DNA of 34,111 nucleotides, from positions 623,530 to 657,640 of the forward strand of contig NW_014577062.1 in assembly GCF_000485595.1 (NCBI RefSeq). The letters run 5' to 3'. Source of the DNA: Priapulus caudatus. Taxonomy: Eukaryota; Priapulida; Priapulimorpha; Priapulimorphida; Priapulidae. The notes beneath the pieces were generated by a model. That model worked only from the letters and a program-made list of their open reading frames with translations. It was not told the DNA's origin and did not search any database. Within the stretch, counting starts at the first letter, position 1. Every line of letters begins with the position of its first letter. This document shows positions 9,806 through 21,437 of this stretch, piece by piece. The position numbers and the translations under genes are program-made.

Positions 9806-11299
9806 TAATTTTGGAAGTGGAAAAGCCTGTAAATGGTTACTTTATTATTTATTACCCTGGTAATTTGTGTTGTATGTTAGCATATTGTAATTATAATGTA
9901 TCGAGGGAGTTAGTTACAGTACAGGGCCGAAAGCTAGCAAGGGGGGGGGGGCAAAGGGGCAGTTCCCACAAGAGTAATCAGGGAACAATTTCCAGCCAAA
10001 AATTTGCAAAGCAAATGTGCTATACAAAATAAATTTTGCATCAGCAATTGATAAATTTGTATAGCAGTTTTTTTCAGACAATCTACAGTGCAAATTTTAC
10101 ACGCCGCAGTGCATGTCTTGGCGTGGTTATCGTTCGTTTCGTTGCTGGTTTACAGGCCACAGCGTAGGGCTTAAGGGCCTTAGGACACGGAGTAGCCGAT
10201 TCTGCACGCTTGCCCGGGCAGCGTTTAAACAAGTCTCGTGCGAGCTTGGCACTCGTCCGCTCGCTAATGTATCGAAGTGAAAATAATATCGGGCCGTTCG
10301 CGACGGTGGAGAAGCGAGGCTGACTCGCCCATGTTGGCGAGTAAAAAATAATTGTTCCATAAGAACTTTATCCAAATGTTGTCCTTACGCTTATATATCC
10401 AAACATTTGATGAAATACAGTTCTAGCGCATTGTGGGGAAGGGCGCGTGGATGCGTGGAGCGTCCTCGACCACGACATCCTCCACGTGGTATATTAATCA
10501 AAGGTCGCCAAAGAAAGCAGCCGCGGAGCGTTGCAGGCGCCAGCAACAGCGTGCGCGTGATATACGTGCCTGTGGTGCGGCATATTGATTGATGTACGGG
10601 GGGGGGAGGCAGGATGTTTAAAGAGTCAACGTTGGCCGTGGTGTTAACAAATCGAATAAAATCGGCGTAACGTGGCAATTTCATTGACGCGGCCAAAAGC
10701 CCAGCCGAGAATAAAAAGAATTGTAATTAACATGGTGTATGTTTCCGTTTAGCATCTCGCATGGGCTGCCATCGCACAACTTGCCGATTTCATAAAAAAA
10801 TATGTCGTAGCAAATGGCCTGAAAAATACATCGGCCGAAATTGCGATGCAGATACCCGGGAAAATTATTTCCCTGGTAATGTTAGATACATTGGGCCTGT
10901 TTGTTCAGAGGAGTCCGTCTGCATCATGATCACTTGTTCTTGTAAATTTTCTCATAGCTGTTAATTGCGCTTTCTGTAAACGCTATCTCGTAACATTAGT
11001 GGGTGAGCCATGCTTAAGCATTCAAACATGAGCTTTAACTTTACGTATTCTGACAATGGGCATCTGCATCTATGTAAGTTTCTATGTGTTGCAGGGTAAT
11101 AGTGTGTGCAACTCTGCCGTGCAGTTCTATGTGCTAACATTCGAACAATTGGACTGAACTTTCCGAAAACTGTTCAAAAAAGATTTGCTGGACAAAATTC
11201 ATGATGTTGCCTTAAGAAACCGCATTGAGCGAAGCAAACGGACACAGTAAACGGGTACACAGTACTTTGCTAGTGGCATGGTTGCGAAGCTGCTGCGGC
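9806..11299. other. Intergenic or intronic spacer, no recognised gene
   Basis: About 1.5 kb with a G11 run (9941-9951), a G9 run (10598-10606) and a locally GC-rich patch at about 10130-10600 between AT-rich flanks. Open frames of 61-101 codons on both strands in the GC-rich patch match nothing I recognise. I looked for the missing AGPAT C-terminal exon and did not find it. Confidence 0.4.
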
Positions 11300-11645
11300 C
11301 TGTCTGCGTAGAAGATGCTGCGTCTGGGGTGAAAGATGCTGCTGCCTCCAGTGGAAGCATACTGCTGCTAAATAAAATGCTGCTGCTGGGTGGGTTGAAA
11401 GATGCTTGCTGCTCCAGTGGATAGATACTGGCTGTGTGCTGCTAAATAGAGATGCTGCGCCTGGGTGAAAGCATGCTGCTGCCTCAGTGCGAAATACTGC
11501 TGCTAAATATGAAAGGATTGCTGCTGCTGTGGTTGAAAGATCGGGCCTGGTCAGGGAGATGTACTGCCCTGCTAAATAGAATGATGCTGCTGCTGGGTGA
11601 AAAGATGCTGCTGCCTCAGCTGGAAGATACTGCTGCTAAATAGAA
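11300..11645. repeat. Minisatellite, ~5 copies of a ~62-74 bp unit
   Basis: The unit contains CTGCTGGGTGAAAGATGCTG, then CTGCCTCAGTGGAAGATACT and GCTGCTAAATAGA. The GCTAAATA landmark recurs at 11367, 11441, 11502, 11571 and 11635 (spacing 74, 61, 69 and 64). Unlike the neighbouring array it carries TAA and TAG triplets on the + strand. It passes directly into the larger CTG array. Confidence 0.85.
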
Positions 11646-14600
11646 GATGCTGTTGCTGGGAGGATACTGCTGCTGCTAGATAGATGCTGCTGTTGCTGCT
11701 GCAAGGGTGCTGCTGCTGCTGTTGGGTGGAAATTGTTGCTGGATGGGGGGGATGCTGCTGCTGCTGCTGGATGGGAGGATGCTGCTGCTGCCTGGCATGA
11801 ATGGCCTGCTGGGACTGCCTACGGATGCGAGAATGCTTGCTGCGTGCTGCTGTCCTTACTGGATGGCGAGGATTTGCTGCTGCTGCTGCCTGGCATGGCG
11901 AGGCAGGCTGCCCTGCCTGCTGCTGGAGGGAGCGAATGCTGCTGCTGGCTACTGCGCGAGTGGAATGCTGGCTGCTGCTCTTGCTTGCGTGGATGGTGCA
12001 GGATGGCTGCTGCTGCCTGGATGGAGGATGCTGCTGCTGCCATGTGCTGCGATGGAGGATGGCCTGCTGCTGTCTGCTGCCCCGGTGGGAGGCTGATGTC
12101 TGCTGCTCCTGGATGGTGGGAGGCATCTGCGCTGCTACTGGATTGGAGGATGCTGCTGCTGCTGCTGCTTGGAGTGGATTGGGAGGATGCTGGCTTGCTG
12201 CTGGCCTGAGGGGAGGGATCCTGCTGCTGCTGGCTGGATGTGAGGATGCTTCTGCCTGGCTACTGTGATGGAAGTGCTGCTGTGCTGGATGGGAGGTGCT
12301 GCTGCCTGCTAACTGATGAATGCTGCTGCTGCGGCTGGAGCGGGAGTGGATTGCTGCCCTGCTGCTGGGCTGGATGGGAGGATGCTGCTGCTGCTGCTGG
12401 ATGGAATGCTGCTGCTTGCCTGCTACTGGCATGAAATGCTGCCTGCTGCTGGATGGAGGATGCTGCTGCTGCTGCTGGATGGGAGGATGCTGCTGCTGCT
12501 GCTGCTGGATGGGAGGATGCTGCTGCTGCTGCCTGGATGGGAGGATGCTGCTGCTGCCCCCTACTGGTATGGGAGGAATGCTGCGTGCTGCTGCTAGTGG
12601 ATGGAGGATCTGCTGCTGCTGGCTGATGGAGGATTGCTGGCTCTGCTGCTGGGCTGCGATGCGGATGGATGCCTGCTGCCTGCTGCGTGGATGCGGAGGA
12701 TGGCTTTGCTGCTGCTACTGGATGGAATGCTGCTGCTGGCTGGATGGGAGGATGCTGCTGCTGCTGCTGGATGGAGGATGCATGCTGCTGCTGGCTTACT
12801 TGGGATGAATCGCTGCCCCTGCTGCTGGCTGGTATGGGGAGGATGCTGCTGCTGCTGCTGGATGGGAGGATGCTGCTGCTGCTACTGGATGGGAGGATGC
12901 TGCTGCTGCTGCTGGTGCTGGATGGGAGGATGCTGCTGCTGCTGCCTGCTGGATGAATGCCTGCTGCGGCTGGATGCGGAGGATGGCTGCTGCTGCTGTG
13001 GGATGGAGGATGCGATGCTGCTGCTACTGGATGGGAGGATCTGCCTTGCTGCGCTGGGATGGGAGGATGCTGCCGGCTGCTATGGATGGAGGATGCTGCG
13101 TGCTGCTGCTGCTGGGATGGAGGATGCTGCGCTGCTGCTGCTGCCTGGATGGCGCAGGGATGCTGGCTGCTGCTGGCGCTGGATGGGAGGATGCCTGCTG
13201 CCTGCTGGCGGATGCGAGAGCTGCTGCTGCGCTGGATGCGGAATGCTGCTGGCCTGCTACTGGATGCGAATGCTGCTGCTGCTGCCCTGCCTACCTTGGA
13301 TGGGAGGATTGCTGCTGCTTGTCTACTGCTGGCAGCGGAGGATGCTGCGTGCGCCTGGCTGGGATGGGAGGATGGCTTCTGCTCTGCTGGATGGGGGAGG
13401 ATTGCCTGCCTGCATGCCTGCTGGCTGGTATGGAGGATGACTGCTGCTGCTGGCTGGATTGGGAGATGCTGCTTTGCTGCTGGCGGATGGGAGGCATAGC
13501 TGCCTGCTGCTGGCTGGATGGAGTATGCTTTACTGCGCTGCCGTGGATGGGCGAGCGTCGGTAGAGTGTCTTGCTGCTGCTGGCTGGATGGGAGGATGCT
13601 GCTGCTGCTGGCTGGATGGGAGGATGCTGCTGCTGCTGCTGGCGTGGGCGAGGGATGCGCTTGCTGCTCTGCTGCTGGCTGGCTGGATATGGATGCTTGC
13701 TGCCTGCTGGCTGTGATGCGTGAGGATGCTGCTGCTGCTACTGGATGGAATGCCGCTGCTGCTGCTACTGGATGGAATGCTGTTCGCCTCCTGGATGGTT
13801 TGAGATGCCTGCTGGCCTGCTGCGCTGGATGGCGGAGGATGGGCTGCTGGCTGCCTGCCCTGCTGGATAGGAGGATGCTGCTGCTGCTGCTGGGATGCGA
13901 ATGCTGCCTGCTACTGCTGGCATGCGGCTGTGCTGCTGGCATGGGAGAGGGATGCTGCTTGCTGCTGGCTGGATGGAGGATGCTGCTGGCTTGCTGTCCG
14001 CTGGGATGGATGAGGATGCTGCTGCTGCCTGCTTGCTGGATGGGAGGCATTGCTGCTGCTGCTGCTGGATGGGCAGGATGCTGCTGGCTGGACTGGAGGG
14101 GATTGGGGAGGATGCTGCTGCTGCTGCTGCTGCTGCTGGATGGAATGCTGCTGCTGCTGCTGGATGGGAGGATGCTGCCCTGCTTTACTAGCTGGGATGG
14201 AGGCAATGCTGGCTGCTTGCTGCCTTGCGATGGGAGCGATTGCTTGCTGCATACTGTGGATGGAGGATGCTGCTGCTGCCCTACTGCGATGGAATGCCGC
14301 TGGCGCTGCTGGATGGAGGATGCTGCTGGCTGGCTGGATGCGCGAGGATGCTGCTGGCTGCTGGCTGGATGGAGGATGCTGCTGCTGCCTGCTGGATGGA
14401 GATGCTGCTGCTGCTAGCGCGATGGGAGGCATGCTGCTGCTGTCTGGATGGCGGGAGGATGCCTGCTGCGTGCCGGCTGCTACTGGATGGAATGCTGCTG
14501 CTGCTGCTGCTGGATGGGAGGATGCTGCTGCTGCTGCTGGATGGGAGGATGCTGCTGCTGCTACTGGATGGACGGATGCTGCTGCTGTCTGGTGATGGAG

Positions 14601-14833
14601 GATGCTGCTGCTGCCTGCCTGTGCGCGCTGCGATGGGGAGGAGCTGCTGCTGCTGCTGCTGGATGGAATGCTGCTGCTGCTGGCTGGTCATGGGCGGCGT
14701 GGGAGGATGCATGGCTGCTGCTGGCTGGATGGGGAGGATGCGCTGCTGCTGACTGGATTGGGAGGATGCTGCTGTGCTGGATGTGAGTGATGCTGCTGCT
14801 GTGCTGCCTGCGATGGGAGGATGCTGCTGCTAC
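11646..14833. repeat. Large CTG/CAG-rich minisatellite (~3.2 kb)
   Basis: Reiterated units of the form (CTG)2-6 GGATGGGAGGATG, with variants (GGATGGAATG, GGCTGGATG, TACTGGATG) and frequent extra C or G bases. The unit length varies around 20-27 bases. Neither strand of the consensus contains TAA, TAG or TGA in any phase, so all six frames are open for hundreds of codons. The longest is a 648-codon Ser/Gln/Ala/His-rich frame on the - strand at 14206-12260. This openness follows from repeat composition and is not evidence of a gene. There is no start context, splice signal or non-repetitive domain. Confidence 0.92.
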
Positions 14834-14868
14834 TGGATGGATGGATGGATGGATGGATGGATGGATGC
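14834..14868. repeat. (GGAT)n microsatellite
   Basis: About eight GGAT/ATGG tetramers that look like a pure expansion of the GGATGG part of the neighbouring minisatellite unit. Confidence 0.9.
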
Positions 14869-14895
14869 TATTGCTGGGAGAATGCTGCTGCTGCT

Positions 14896-14955
14896 GTTGA
14901 TGCCAGATGAATGCTGTTGATGCCAGATGAATGCTGTTGATGTCAGATGAATGCT
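14896..14955. repeat. 20-bp tandem repeat, three copies
   Basis: GTTGATGCCAGATGAATGCT occurs three times at 14896, 14916 and 14936, with one C-to-T change in the third. It closes the CTG-rich complex on its right side; unique sequence follows from about 14960. Confidence 0.95.
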
Positions 14956-14959
14956 GCTG

Positions 14960-17900
14960 CCGCTTATTGGATAGGTGGGCAGCTCTGTTGTATTGATGGT
15001 GAACCTGTTGGCAAGTTTCACGTGTCTTAAACACAGTCTATTCAGGTCGAATTTTTTGGCTGCATAGAAACCATCCGTAATAGTTGTTTCTAGCGTGTAG
15101 TAAGTTTAGGAAAATCACAGTGTAATACATTGTTTTATATACTGCCAATGTGTATGTATTGTGGAGCTGGTAATCAAGATGGAGAGATATCCAAATCTCA
15201 ATTAATTGTGTTGATACAGATTTAGGGAATGCCATTGATTTGTGTAGTATTCTGATAATGGGATTAGCTGATTTGGAAAGCGATTCTGTAATATATTAAT
15301 GCACTATTTTGCCAAAGAAGTTATGTATATGTATAATCATGAATGAATTTAATAACTGTATTATTGCAAAATAATTTTGCAATGACAACTCTGTATAATT
15401 CGTCTATGCACGCTATATTTTCACGAAGCTGTTCTAACAGAGCTGCGAGTTGTACACGAGTCCAAGTACCCACTTGATTCGTCTAATAGTATTTTAATAT
15501 GGTGAGATTTTCTTTTTTATAACAAGGTTTTCTCAAGGCATTATCGGCCCAAATATGTGGTCATTACGTGTACATTGCCATTCGTGATGCTGGTAAGCTG
15601 GCGATGTAATCGTAATCGTAATGTGTAATCGTGGCAGATTGTGCCGATGTTGTACTGAAGACAAGAACAGTAGGTATCACTGTTGTTTGATATAAGAGTA
15701 TCTAGTGGCAGTACTTCTTACCACGGCCTTGCCAACAACTGTGGCTTTATATAGTTGACTGATGCCACTTTGTGATATGAAGTGTTAATTTTACTCTTTA
15801 TTTTTTACACAGCTGGTGGTTTAAGATGTATCAATTAGATCTCGAGAGAGGCCTTGTTATATACAACGCGTAACCGCGTTGCGTTCTGATATTATTTATA
15901 AAGAATATTCCATATTAAGCCAGCGTTCCGTGTTTTTATGTTGCTAGTAAGATTTGTGACGTTAAGTAATGTAACTAATCAACGCTATACGTTTTCTTGC
16001 AAGCTCTGGTACAAGTTCTGGATGTATTTTACTGTACATATAGAAAATGTATGTCAGGTTGTCTTTCGAGGGTTCGTATGGGTCTGAAGAATTGTCAAAT
16101 ACTATTTTGTTTCAAGCCTGCAACGTCCAATGACACATTCTTCGAAAATGAGCTGTTAAAGTTGGCTCGAAATCTCATTGAAATTTAACACATTCCGTAT
16201 CCGAAAGGCAATAAATGTTGCTTCATCCAAAGGTTTATGTACTAATCGTTATTTGAAAATGACGAGATATGAGGATTGTATTGGTCCTAAATCTTACTCC
16301 TGTGCATACATTCCTGTCCTGGAAAATTGCCAGCCCTGGGAAACTAAAATTATGTTTCGCATTTGGTGCAAACCTCTGTAGACGGGTCATGTCTTTCAAT
16401 ATAGTAGTGAAATTAAATGGACTCAATGGGTCAATCTGTAAATCGCGTTTGCAAAAACAATTTCCTTTGACTCTACCTCCGTCCCAGTTAGCATGTAATT
16501 TTTCATTATATGACCCGATATCACGAATATTAATAGATCATTTGCGACTTTAGATGCACGTACGCGCGCGCATTTTAAGCGTTGGCATAAATGCTAGCTG
16601 CTGACCAGTCTCTACGACTTTCAAGTAGAGAGAAGCAGCAAAATAATTTGTGGCAGCCACCTTGTGGTATGGTTGGCCATCGTACGTACTCAGAAATAAT
16701 TATTTTTGCCGCAGTAGAAATAATTCAACCGCGGTTAAATTATAGCCCTTTTACCCATTCAGATGCCTTGATACACAATTTAACCGCGTATGTGTAGCAA
16801 GGCCACTGATTTGGTAAACAGGGCCATAATTTAACTGCGGTAACAATTAACAATTAATTTTTTGACTACTGACCTCCAGTTTCGACCTGGCGATTTGTGT
16901 TGCTATTGTACGTGTATTGTAGTGCTATTCTCTATAACATTACGCCTAATAGTAAGGGTAGGTAAGGCCTATATAAGCAAAATGGTTTCTGTTAGTAATG
17001 CCTATTTATTTCTCTGTTGACATGTCTGTACACCATTATAAACGACTCGCAGAGAATTGAGAATGGATGACAGATGCACTGTCACGTGCCATCTGCTAAT
17101 ATAAAGTAACACAAAATAATGTTCTTATCTACAATCTATGATAGATCTATTCTACAGACCGCTCTAGCTGTGAACTACTAAGTCATTAAAGGAAATATAC
17201 TTTAAAATAGTGAAAACATGATAAATGACTAAACAATTGTGTGTACAGTATATATCTGTAAATTATATACAGCACTGGCTATAAACGATTCAAATAATAT
17301 GAAAATGTACATTTTCATAAATCATTCCAACAAAAAATGTACAATGCGGAGATCCACCGGTGTTTGTGGAATCACTTCATACACGAACACATGAACAAAA
17401 TGACAATATAAACTCAGCAATCACTATGCCTATGATATGATCCGTTGTCGATTTGAAACGTGCGAGTCGCTGCAAGATACTGTTCTAAAACTCGTAGCAA
17501 TATGCTGTCAGCTGGTCGCACGCAGCGACAGGACCGTAAATGTCGCGATACATCACATGACATACTGGCACTTTATCGTCTGCGCGAGAATTCGGGCACG
17601 CACGCGTCGTTCGATTCTAAAAATATACATCTCCTTATTTCGGTAACGCGAATGACGTCTATGCGAATTGCCACACAAGTCGTACCATGAACTTCGAACG
17701 TTATCATAAATCTTTACAACTGTCCAATTGATTTACAAACACGACCGCGTCTTCTAGATCAGCCAGCTAGCACTGTGTTTGTACGGTGGCCACGGATCTG
17801 AAGCACTGTGGGAAACAATAATAGGCCAGCCTGCAGCCTAGATACAAATATCAATCTATAAAGTTTGCCTTGTGCCTCAGCTATGTAAAAATGTACTACA

Positions 17901-18421
17901 TACAGCGAGATGGCGATAAAGGACACAGGAAATGGGTTTTGATTAATCCAGTGAAACGTGGTAATTAATGAATGACCATGCAGTTTCTGTATTAATCCAC
18001 TCATGCAAATTTCATGCTATCCCAGATCCTAAATTAGCTACACGTGCATTAAGTCGTCCACGCAACACGGACGACAAATAATCTGTCAGTGCGAAACTAA
18101 CACAAGTTGTCAAACTAACATTACCATCCTAAAACCATGTAAAGGCATCACGTCATCCACCAGTGGTCGATATACTAACACCGTTAACAATTGCGTTCAC
18201 ATAGTACTACATTTTCCGATCACAAAAATAGTGCTCCAGCCAACTTTGATAATATCTACACAGGCTTAAATTATGAATTATTCATCACTGGCTAAATTCC
18301 GCTAATGGTCACAGAAAACAGAATACCATATGTTTAACCGCGTTATTACATCAATATATACAAGGCAGAATACCAGCACAGCTGACAAGGGTTGCCTTAT
18401 TAGTTATTATTAAAGATTACG
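14960..18421. other. AT-rich spacer, no recognised gene
   Basis: About 3.5 kb of AT-rich sequence with only short open frames (under 95 codons) on either strand, none showing a domain, a signal or splice-site support that I can recognise. The only structured item noted is the inverted repeat at 16728-16841. It lies between the convergent AGPAT and NR5A genes. Confidence 0.45.
16728..16841. repeat. Small inverted-repeat (MITE-like) element
   Basis: Arms ACCGCGGTTAAATTATAGCCCT (first 20 bases at 16728-16747, continuing to 16749) and its near complement at 16820-16841 differ at two of 22 positions. The span is 114 bp. A further TTTAACCGCG lies inside near 16779. The size and AT-rich interior suit a MITE or a solo foldback; no target-site duplication was confirmed. 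Confidence 0.6.
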
Positions 18422-18728
18422 GCGTGGTATGTTCTCTACGTTCTATACTACAGGCTGGGGTGGAGTGTTGTATATATATATGTCCTACTCCTGGTCGGAT
18501 TGTGGTGTGTTCTATACTACGGTTTGGGTAGTGGTATGCACTATACTATAGGCTGGGTGGAGTGTCGTATGTACTATACTATATGTTGAGTGCAGTGTGG
18601 TATGTTCTATACTACAGTTTGCGGTGTGGTATGTTCTATACTATAGGTTGGGGTGAAGTGTCATACCATGGGCTGGCGTGGAGTGTGGTATGTTTGATAC
18701 TACAGGCTGGGTACAGTGTGGTATATTT
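18422..18728. repeat. Minisatellite, ~35-bp unit, about 8 copies
   Basis: Degenerate copies of GTGGTATGTTCTATACTACA followed by GGCTGGGGTGGAGT. The TATACTA core with GGTATGT and GGTTGGG landmarks recurs roughly every 30-40 bases. The open frame across it simply reads the repeat (Tyr/Leu/Ser-rich) and is not taken as coding. Confidence 0.88.
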
Positions 18729-19036
18729 TGTAATAAAACCTTACAGTTGTATTAAATAATAAGAGTTCTGGTACGTTCGCCACTACAGGAACCGTACGAA
18801 GGTTGGCTAACGAGGACAGAGGCGATCAAATGGAACAGCCACTGCGATAGGCAGTCACAGTAGCAGTACAAGAAACAAAGTTTTTAATCCTCGCTACATA
18901 TTCTGTTCTCAGGCGACATGCAACGAGACTGGTGCGGCTCATCTCCCCCATTCATATGCAGGAAGCAGTTCCCGAGTTTTTCAGAATCATTTCTAATCAC
19001 ACAACGTAATATCACAGTACAAAACCAAGTGAATAA

Positions 19037-19115
19037 CACACGCACGCACGCACGCACGCACGCACGCACACGCACGTTCACACACACACACATACACACA
19101 CCCACCCACACACAC

Positions 19116-19146
<31 letters not shown>

Positions 19147-19157
19147 TACACACACCC
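19037..19157. repeat. (CACG)n then (CA)n microsatellite
   Basis: CACG tetramers at 19037-19072 pass into interrupted (CA)n with CCCACCCA and CATACA variants up to about 19157. The Thr/His and Val/Cys open frames here are repeat artefacts. Confidence 0.95.
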
Positions 19158-19442
19158 AGAGCTATCTATTGTAAACGTACCCCGATGAAAGCCGCCACCT
19201 CAGTCACTCTGTGTGCTTAACTGCACCGCAACTGCAATGTCTTGCTCTGACTCTGTTCCCTTTCCCTTCCAACCCACCCCACTCCATACCCTTAAGTCGA
19301 CCATACACAAACACACACAGTTTGGTATGCATGCTCTGAGAAAACAGAATATCTACCTGGATGGAACCTACCACACCACTAATACAGCCGGGTCATCACT
19401 AGAGAATAATTGGCGCAGGCATGAACCCACATCTACGTAAGT

Positions 19443-19480
19443 TCGAGTGTATATGAGGCAATAGTCTAATATACACTCGA
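19443..19480. repeat. Short perfect inverted repeat
   Basis: TCGAGTGTATAT (19443-19454) and ATATACACTCGA (19469-19480) are perfect complements with a 14-base loop. There is no T-tract or gene end that would suggest a specific role. Confidence 0.7.
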
Positions 19481-20182
19481 TATGTACATGCTGCACATAT
19501 ACGATAGTAATGAAATAGTTTGAGACCTACTGCAGTAGTATGGTTTATTTTACATTCATGTGTAAGGGGTATATCATATTCGAGTCTATAGCCAGCCAGG
19601 ATGAATTCAAGTGATGAGTGAATTTCGTACAAGCTGAGTGATATACGTATTGTAGATATAACACTATTAAAAATAAATCTCTGTGAATGTGGAGTGGATG
19701 TTGTGTCGATTAGGCGCTATTTATTTTTGGTATCAAAAGATTTTGGTTGGCTGAGCTCTCACGCACGTACCTGTCACGTTCTCAGCTCCACCTACCAGGC
19801 ACAACTAATCAATGGCTCTGGATAACTGGCTTAGATTCTCACCTGGATGCAATGCTGAGACCAACTGCCATCCCACACATCATTCCATCGACATCTTTCC
19901 TAAGACATTTGTTCATTACCTAACTACTAAAAATCATTTTTCGCAACACTCTATAGTTCATTTTGAACCTCCATTTCAAAATAAACAAATGTAAAAGTGT
20001 TGCGTGATTGGCTATGCACAAGCTGCTGGTCGCTGCCACAGACACTCCCCTCATTTTCTCTCTCTGTCTAGCTTGTTGCTTGTTGCCTTACGCAGAGTGT
20101 CTGGCCTCAACCATCGATAATCATGTCGATTGCAGAACCTTCCAAGTCCAACATAAGAAATGCTGGCAGCGCAAATGTTCAG

Positions 20183-20188
20183 TTTATT
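20183..20188 (-). terminator. Candidate polyadenylation signal for NR5A
   Basis: TTTATT on the + strand reads AATAAA on the - strand, about 440 bases past the NR5A stop codon. It is the first canonical hexamer I saw downstream of the stop. AATAAA is common by chance in AT-rich DNA, and transcript data would be needed to place the 3' end. Confidence 0.3.
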
Positions 20189-20629
20189 TGATTGCGATCA
20201 CCAGCCCACGGGAAGTTCACCATCCCTCACAAATTCTCACTAATCGTTATCTTGTCAGTACTAAAAACCTCTGCCAACAAAATTACCAGCACGCGAATTT
20301 ACTCCGACGCACGCACAAAGCACGCGGCTAAACTCGGTGGTGGCTCGTGTCCAGCAAACCTCCAGCACAGTGGCACCGTGTTCTCCCGCGGTTCCACGCA
20401 ACTACCAGGGCGAGTAGCGGCTTCTGCTGCCGTCACCTGCTGCTGTGGTGAAGGCCAGAGTTGTTCTAGCTATCGAGTCACGCCCGCGAGCAGCGACCCC
20501 AGCGACACGGACGTCACCCAACTCGGCGGGATACACTTCCGCAGAGTAGGCTGCGTGCCTAGGTGGCGCCACGATGCGCCCACAGGACACCATGAGTCTG
20601 ACACCTCTCGGGTGCGCTTGTGTGCACCC

Positions 20630-20785
20630 TCAGAGCCGCCGCTTGGCGTGAAGCATCTCCATGAGGAGGGTCTGGGTGGGCAGGCCGCCACTGAGGTGCT
20701 TGAAGTGAAGGAACTCCTCGCCACGAATGCTGATGAGCCTCAGCTCCGGCAGACGCAGCAAGATCTGTCCGAACTTGTCTTCCAC
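20630..20785 (-). CDS. NR5A/FTZ-F1 nuclear receptor, terminal coding exon with AF-2 helix
   Basis: This is the last exon of an NR5A orphan nuclear receptor (FTZ-F1, SF-1 and LRH-1 family), a nuclear transcription factor that binds extended AGGTCA half-sites as a monomer. On the - strand it follows acceptor TTCTTGCAG (20786-20794), encodes 51 residues and stops at TGA (20632-20630). VEDKFGQILLRLPELRLISI matches LBD helices 9-10 (KFGQLLLRLPEIRAIS in vertebrates). PTQTLLMEMLHAKR ends in the AF-2 helix LLMEML and the MLHAKR signature typical of this subfamily, and closely matches arthropod FTZ-F1. Together with exons 21343-21437 and 21879-22137 it gives ~168 residues of the C-terminal LBD. The DNA-binding domain, FTZ-F1 box and helix 3 exon were not found in the window. 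Confidence 0.93.
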   Translation of the reverse strand: MEDKFGQILLRLPELRLISIRGEEFLHFKHLSGGLPTQTLLMEMLHAKRRL

Positions 20786-20885
20786 CTGCAAGAAAGCACC
20801 GCAGCATTGATAACAAGAGTTGAACAACTCCTGCACGCTTTGCCCGTACAGCACACGCAAAGCACTGCATTGCATCACCACGCTT

Positions 20886-20975
20886 AACTTTTCAACTTAT
20901 ATTAATTATAATTATTATTATTAATATTAATAATAATTAATAATAATATTCTTAATTAATTATATTATATTAATT
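20886..20975. repeat. AT-only low-complexity tract in NR5A intron
   Basis: Runs of ATTAATTATTA-type sequence with several short self-complementary stretches (for example TAATTATAATTATTATTATT). It lies in the intron between the last two NR5A exons (20786-21342), just past the acceptor region, with no coding potential. Confidence 0.8.
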
Positions 20976-21342
20976 CAAAAGCTTTCTGGAACATTTATAA
21001 CAAAAATTGTCCGACATGAAACCTTATCGAGATTGGACGGGTAAAAATATAGCAAGGGCTTCAGAGGGCGATGGAGATCTACAGTCTTGTACAATGGTCA
21101 TGCAGATTGCACGAATAGAGCAGAGAAGCGGAGAAGACTAATTACGGAGATTTTGTGTTGACTCAGATGATTCTATCAAATAACCAATTGATTACTTTGA
21201 GGCAACTGCTCTTTTACATCACTGCCGATTCTTGTGTTTGAGGGGCTGGAATCTGAACAGAAATCCACAAATCCATTCCGGCAGCATCACAAGGTTAATT
21301 TCTAACAGTGTGAGAGAAAAACAGAATTGACAAAGCACTTAC

Positions 21343-21437
21343 TTCTGGATAGAAGCTGGAGCAATACTCCATGAGCGCATTGTTGACCTTCTCCTGAGCT
21401 TCTTCGACCAGCTTGCTATTTGTCAGCCCCTTCACGT
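21343..21437 (-). CDS. NR5A/FTZ-F1 exon (LBD helices 8-9)
   Basis: On the - strand it follows acceptor TCTTGTAG (21438-21445) and ends at donor GTAAGT (21342-21337). Its first two bases, AC, complete a GAC (Asp) codon split with the exon upstream; 31 codons follow to a phase 0 end. VKGLTNSKLVEEAQEKVNNA and LMEYCSSFYPE correspond to the family's [31 protein letters not shown] segment. It is too short to be noticed as an open frame, but its splice signals and homology are clear. Confidence 0.92.

Larger units (their letters stand above)
18740..20180. other. Spacer downstream of NR5A, no recognised gene
   Basis: Mixed-composition sequence holding the (AC)n tract (19037-19157) and a short hairpin (19443-19480). 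A 107-codon + strand frame starting at 20008 has a hydrophobic N-terminus but lies opposite the probable NR5A 3' UTR and has no other support, so it is not called. Confidence 0.4.

Noticed and set aside
10127-10375. 82-codon reverse frame in a GC-rich patch
   Set aside because: No motif or splice signal was recognised; several overlapping frames on both strands are expected in this GC-rich patch.
12260-14206. 648-codon reverse-strand open frame, Ser/Gln/His/Ala-rich
   Set aside because: It lies wholly in a minisatellite whose unit has no stop triplet in any of six frames; no non-repetitive domain, splice site or start context supports a protein.
11300-14955. CRISPR-like array of repeats and spacers
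   Set aside because: Units are contiguous variable CTG-rich minisatellite copies without unique equal-length spacers, in a eukaryotic genome with no cas genes.
20008-20331. 107-codon + strand frame with a hydrophobic N-terminus like a signal peptide
   Set aside because: It lies opposite the probable NR5A 3' UTR, shows no recognisable domain and no splice or promoter support; a short hydrophobic start is common by chance.
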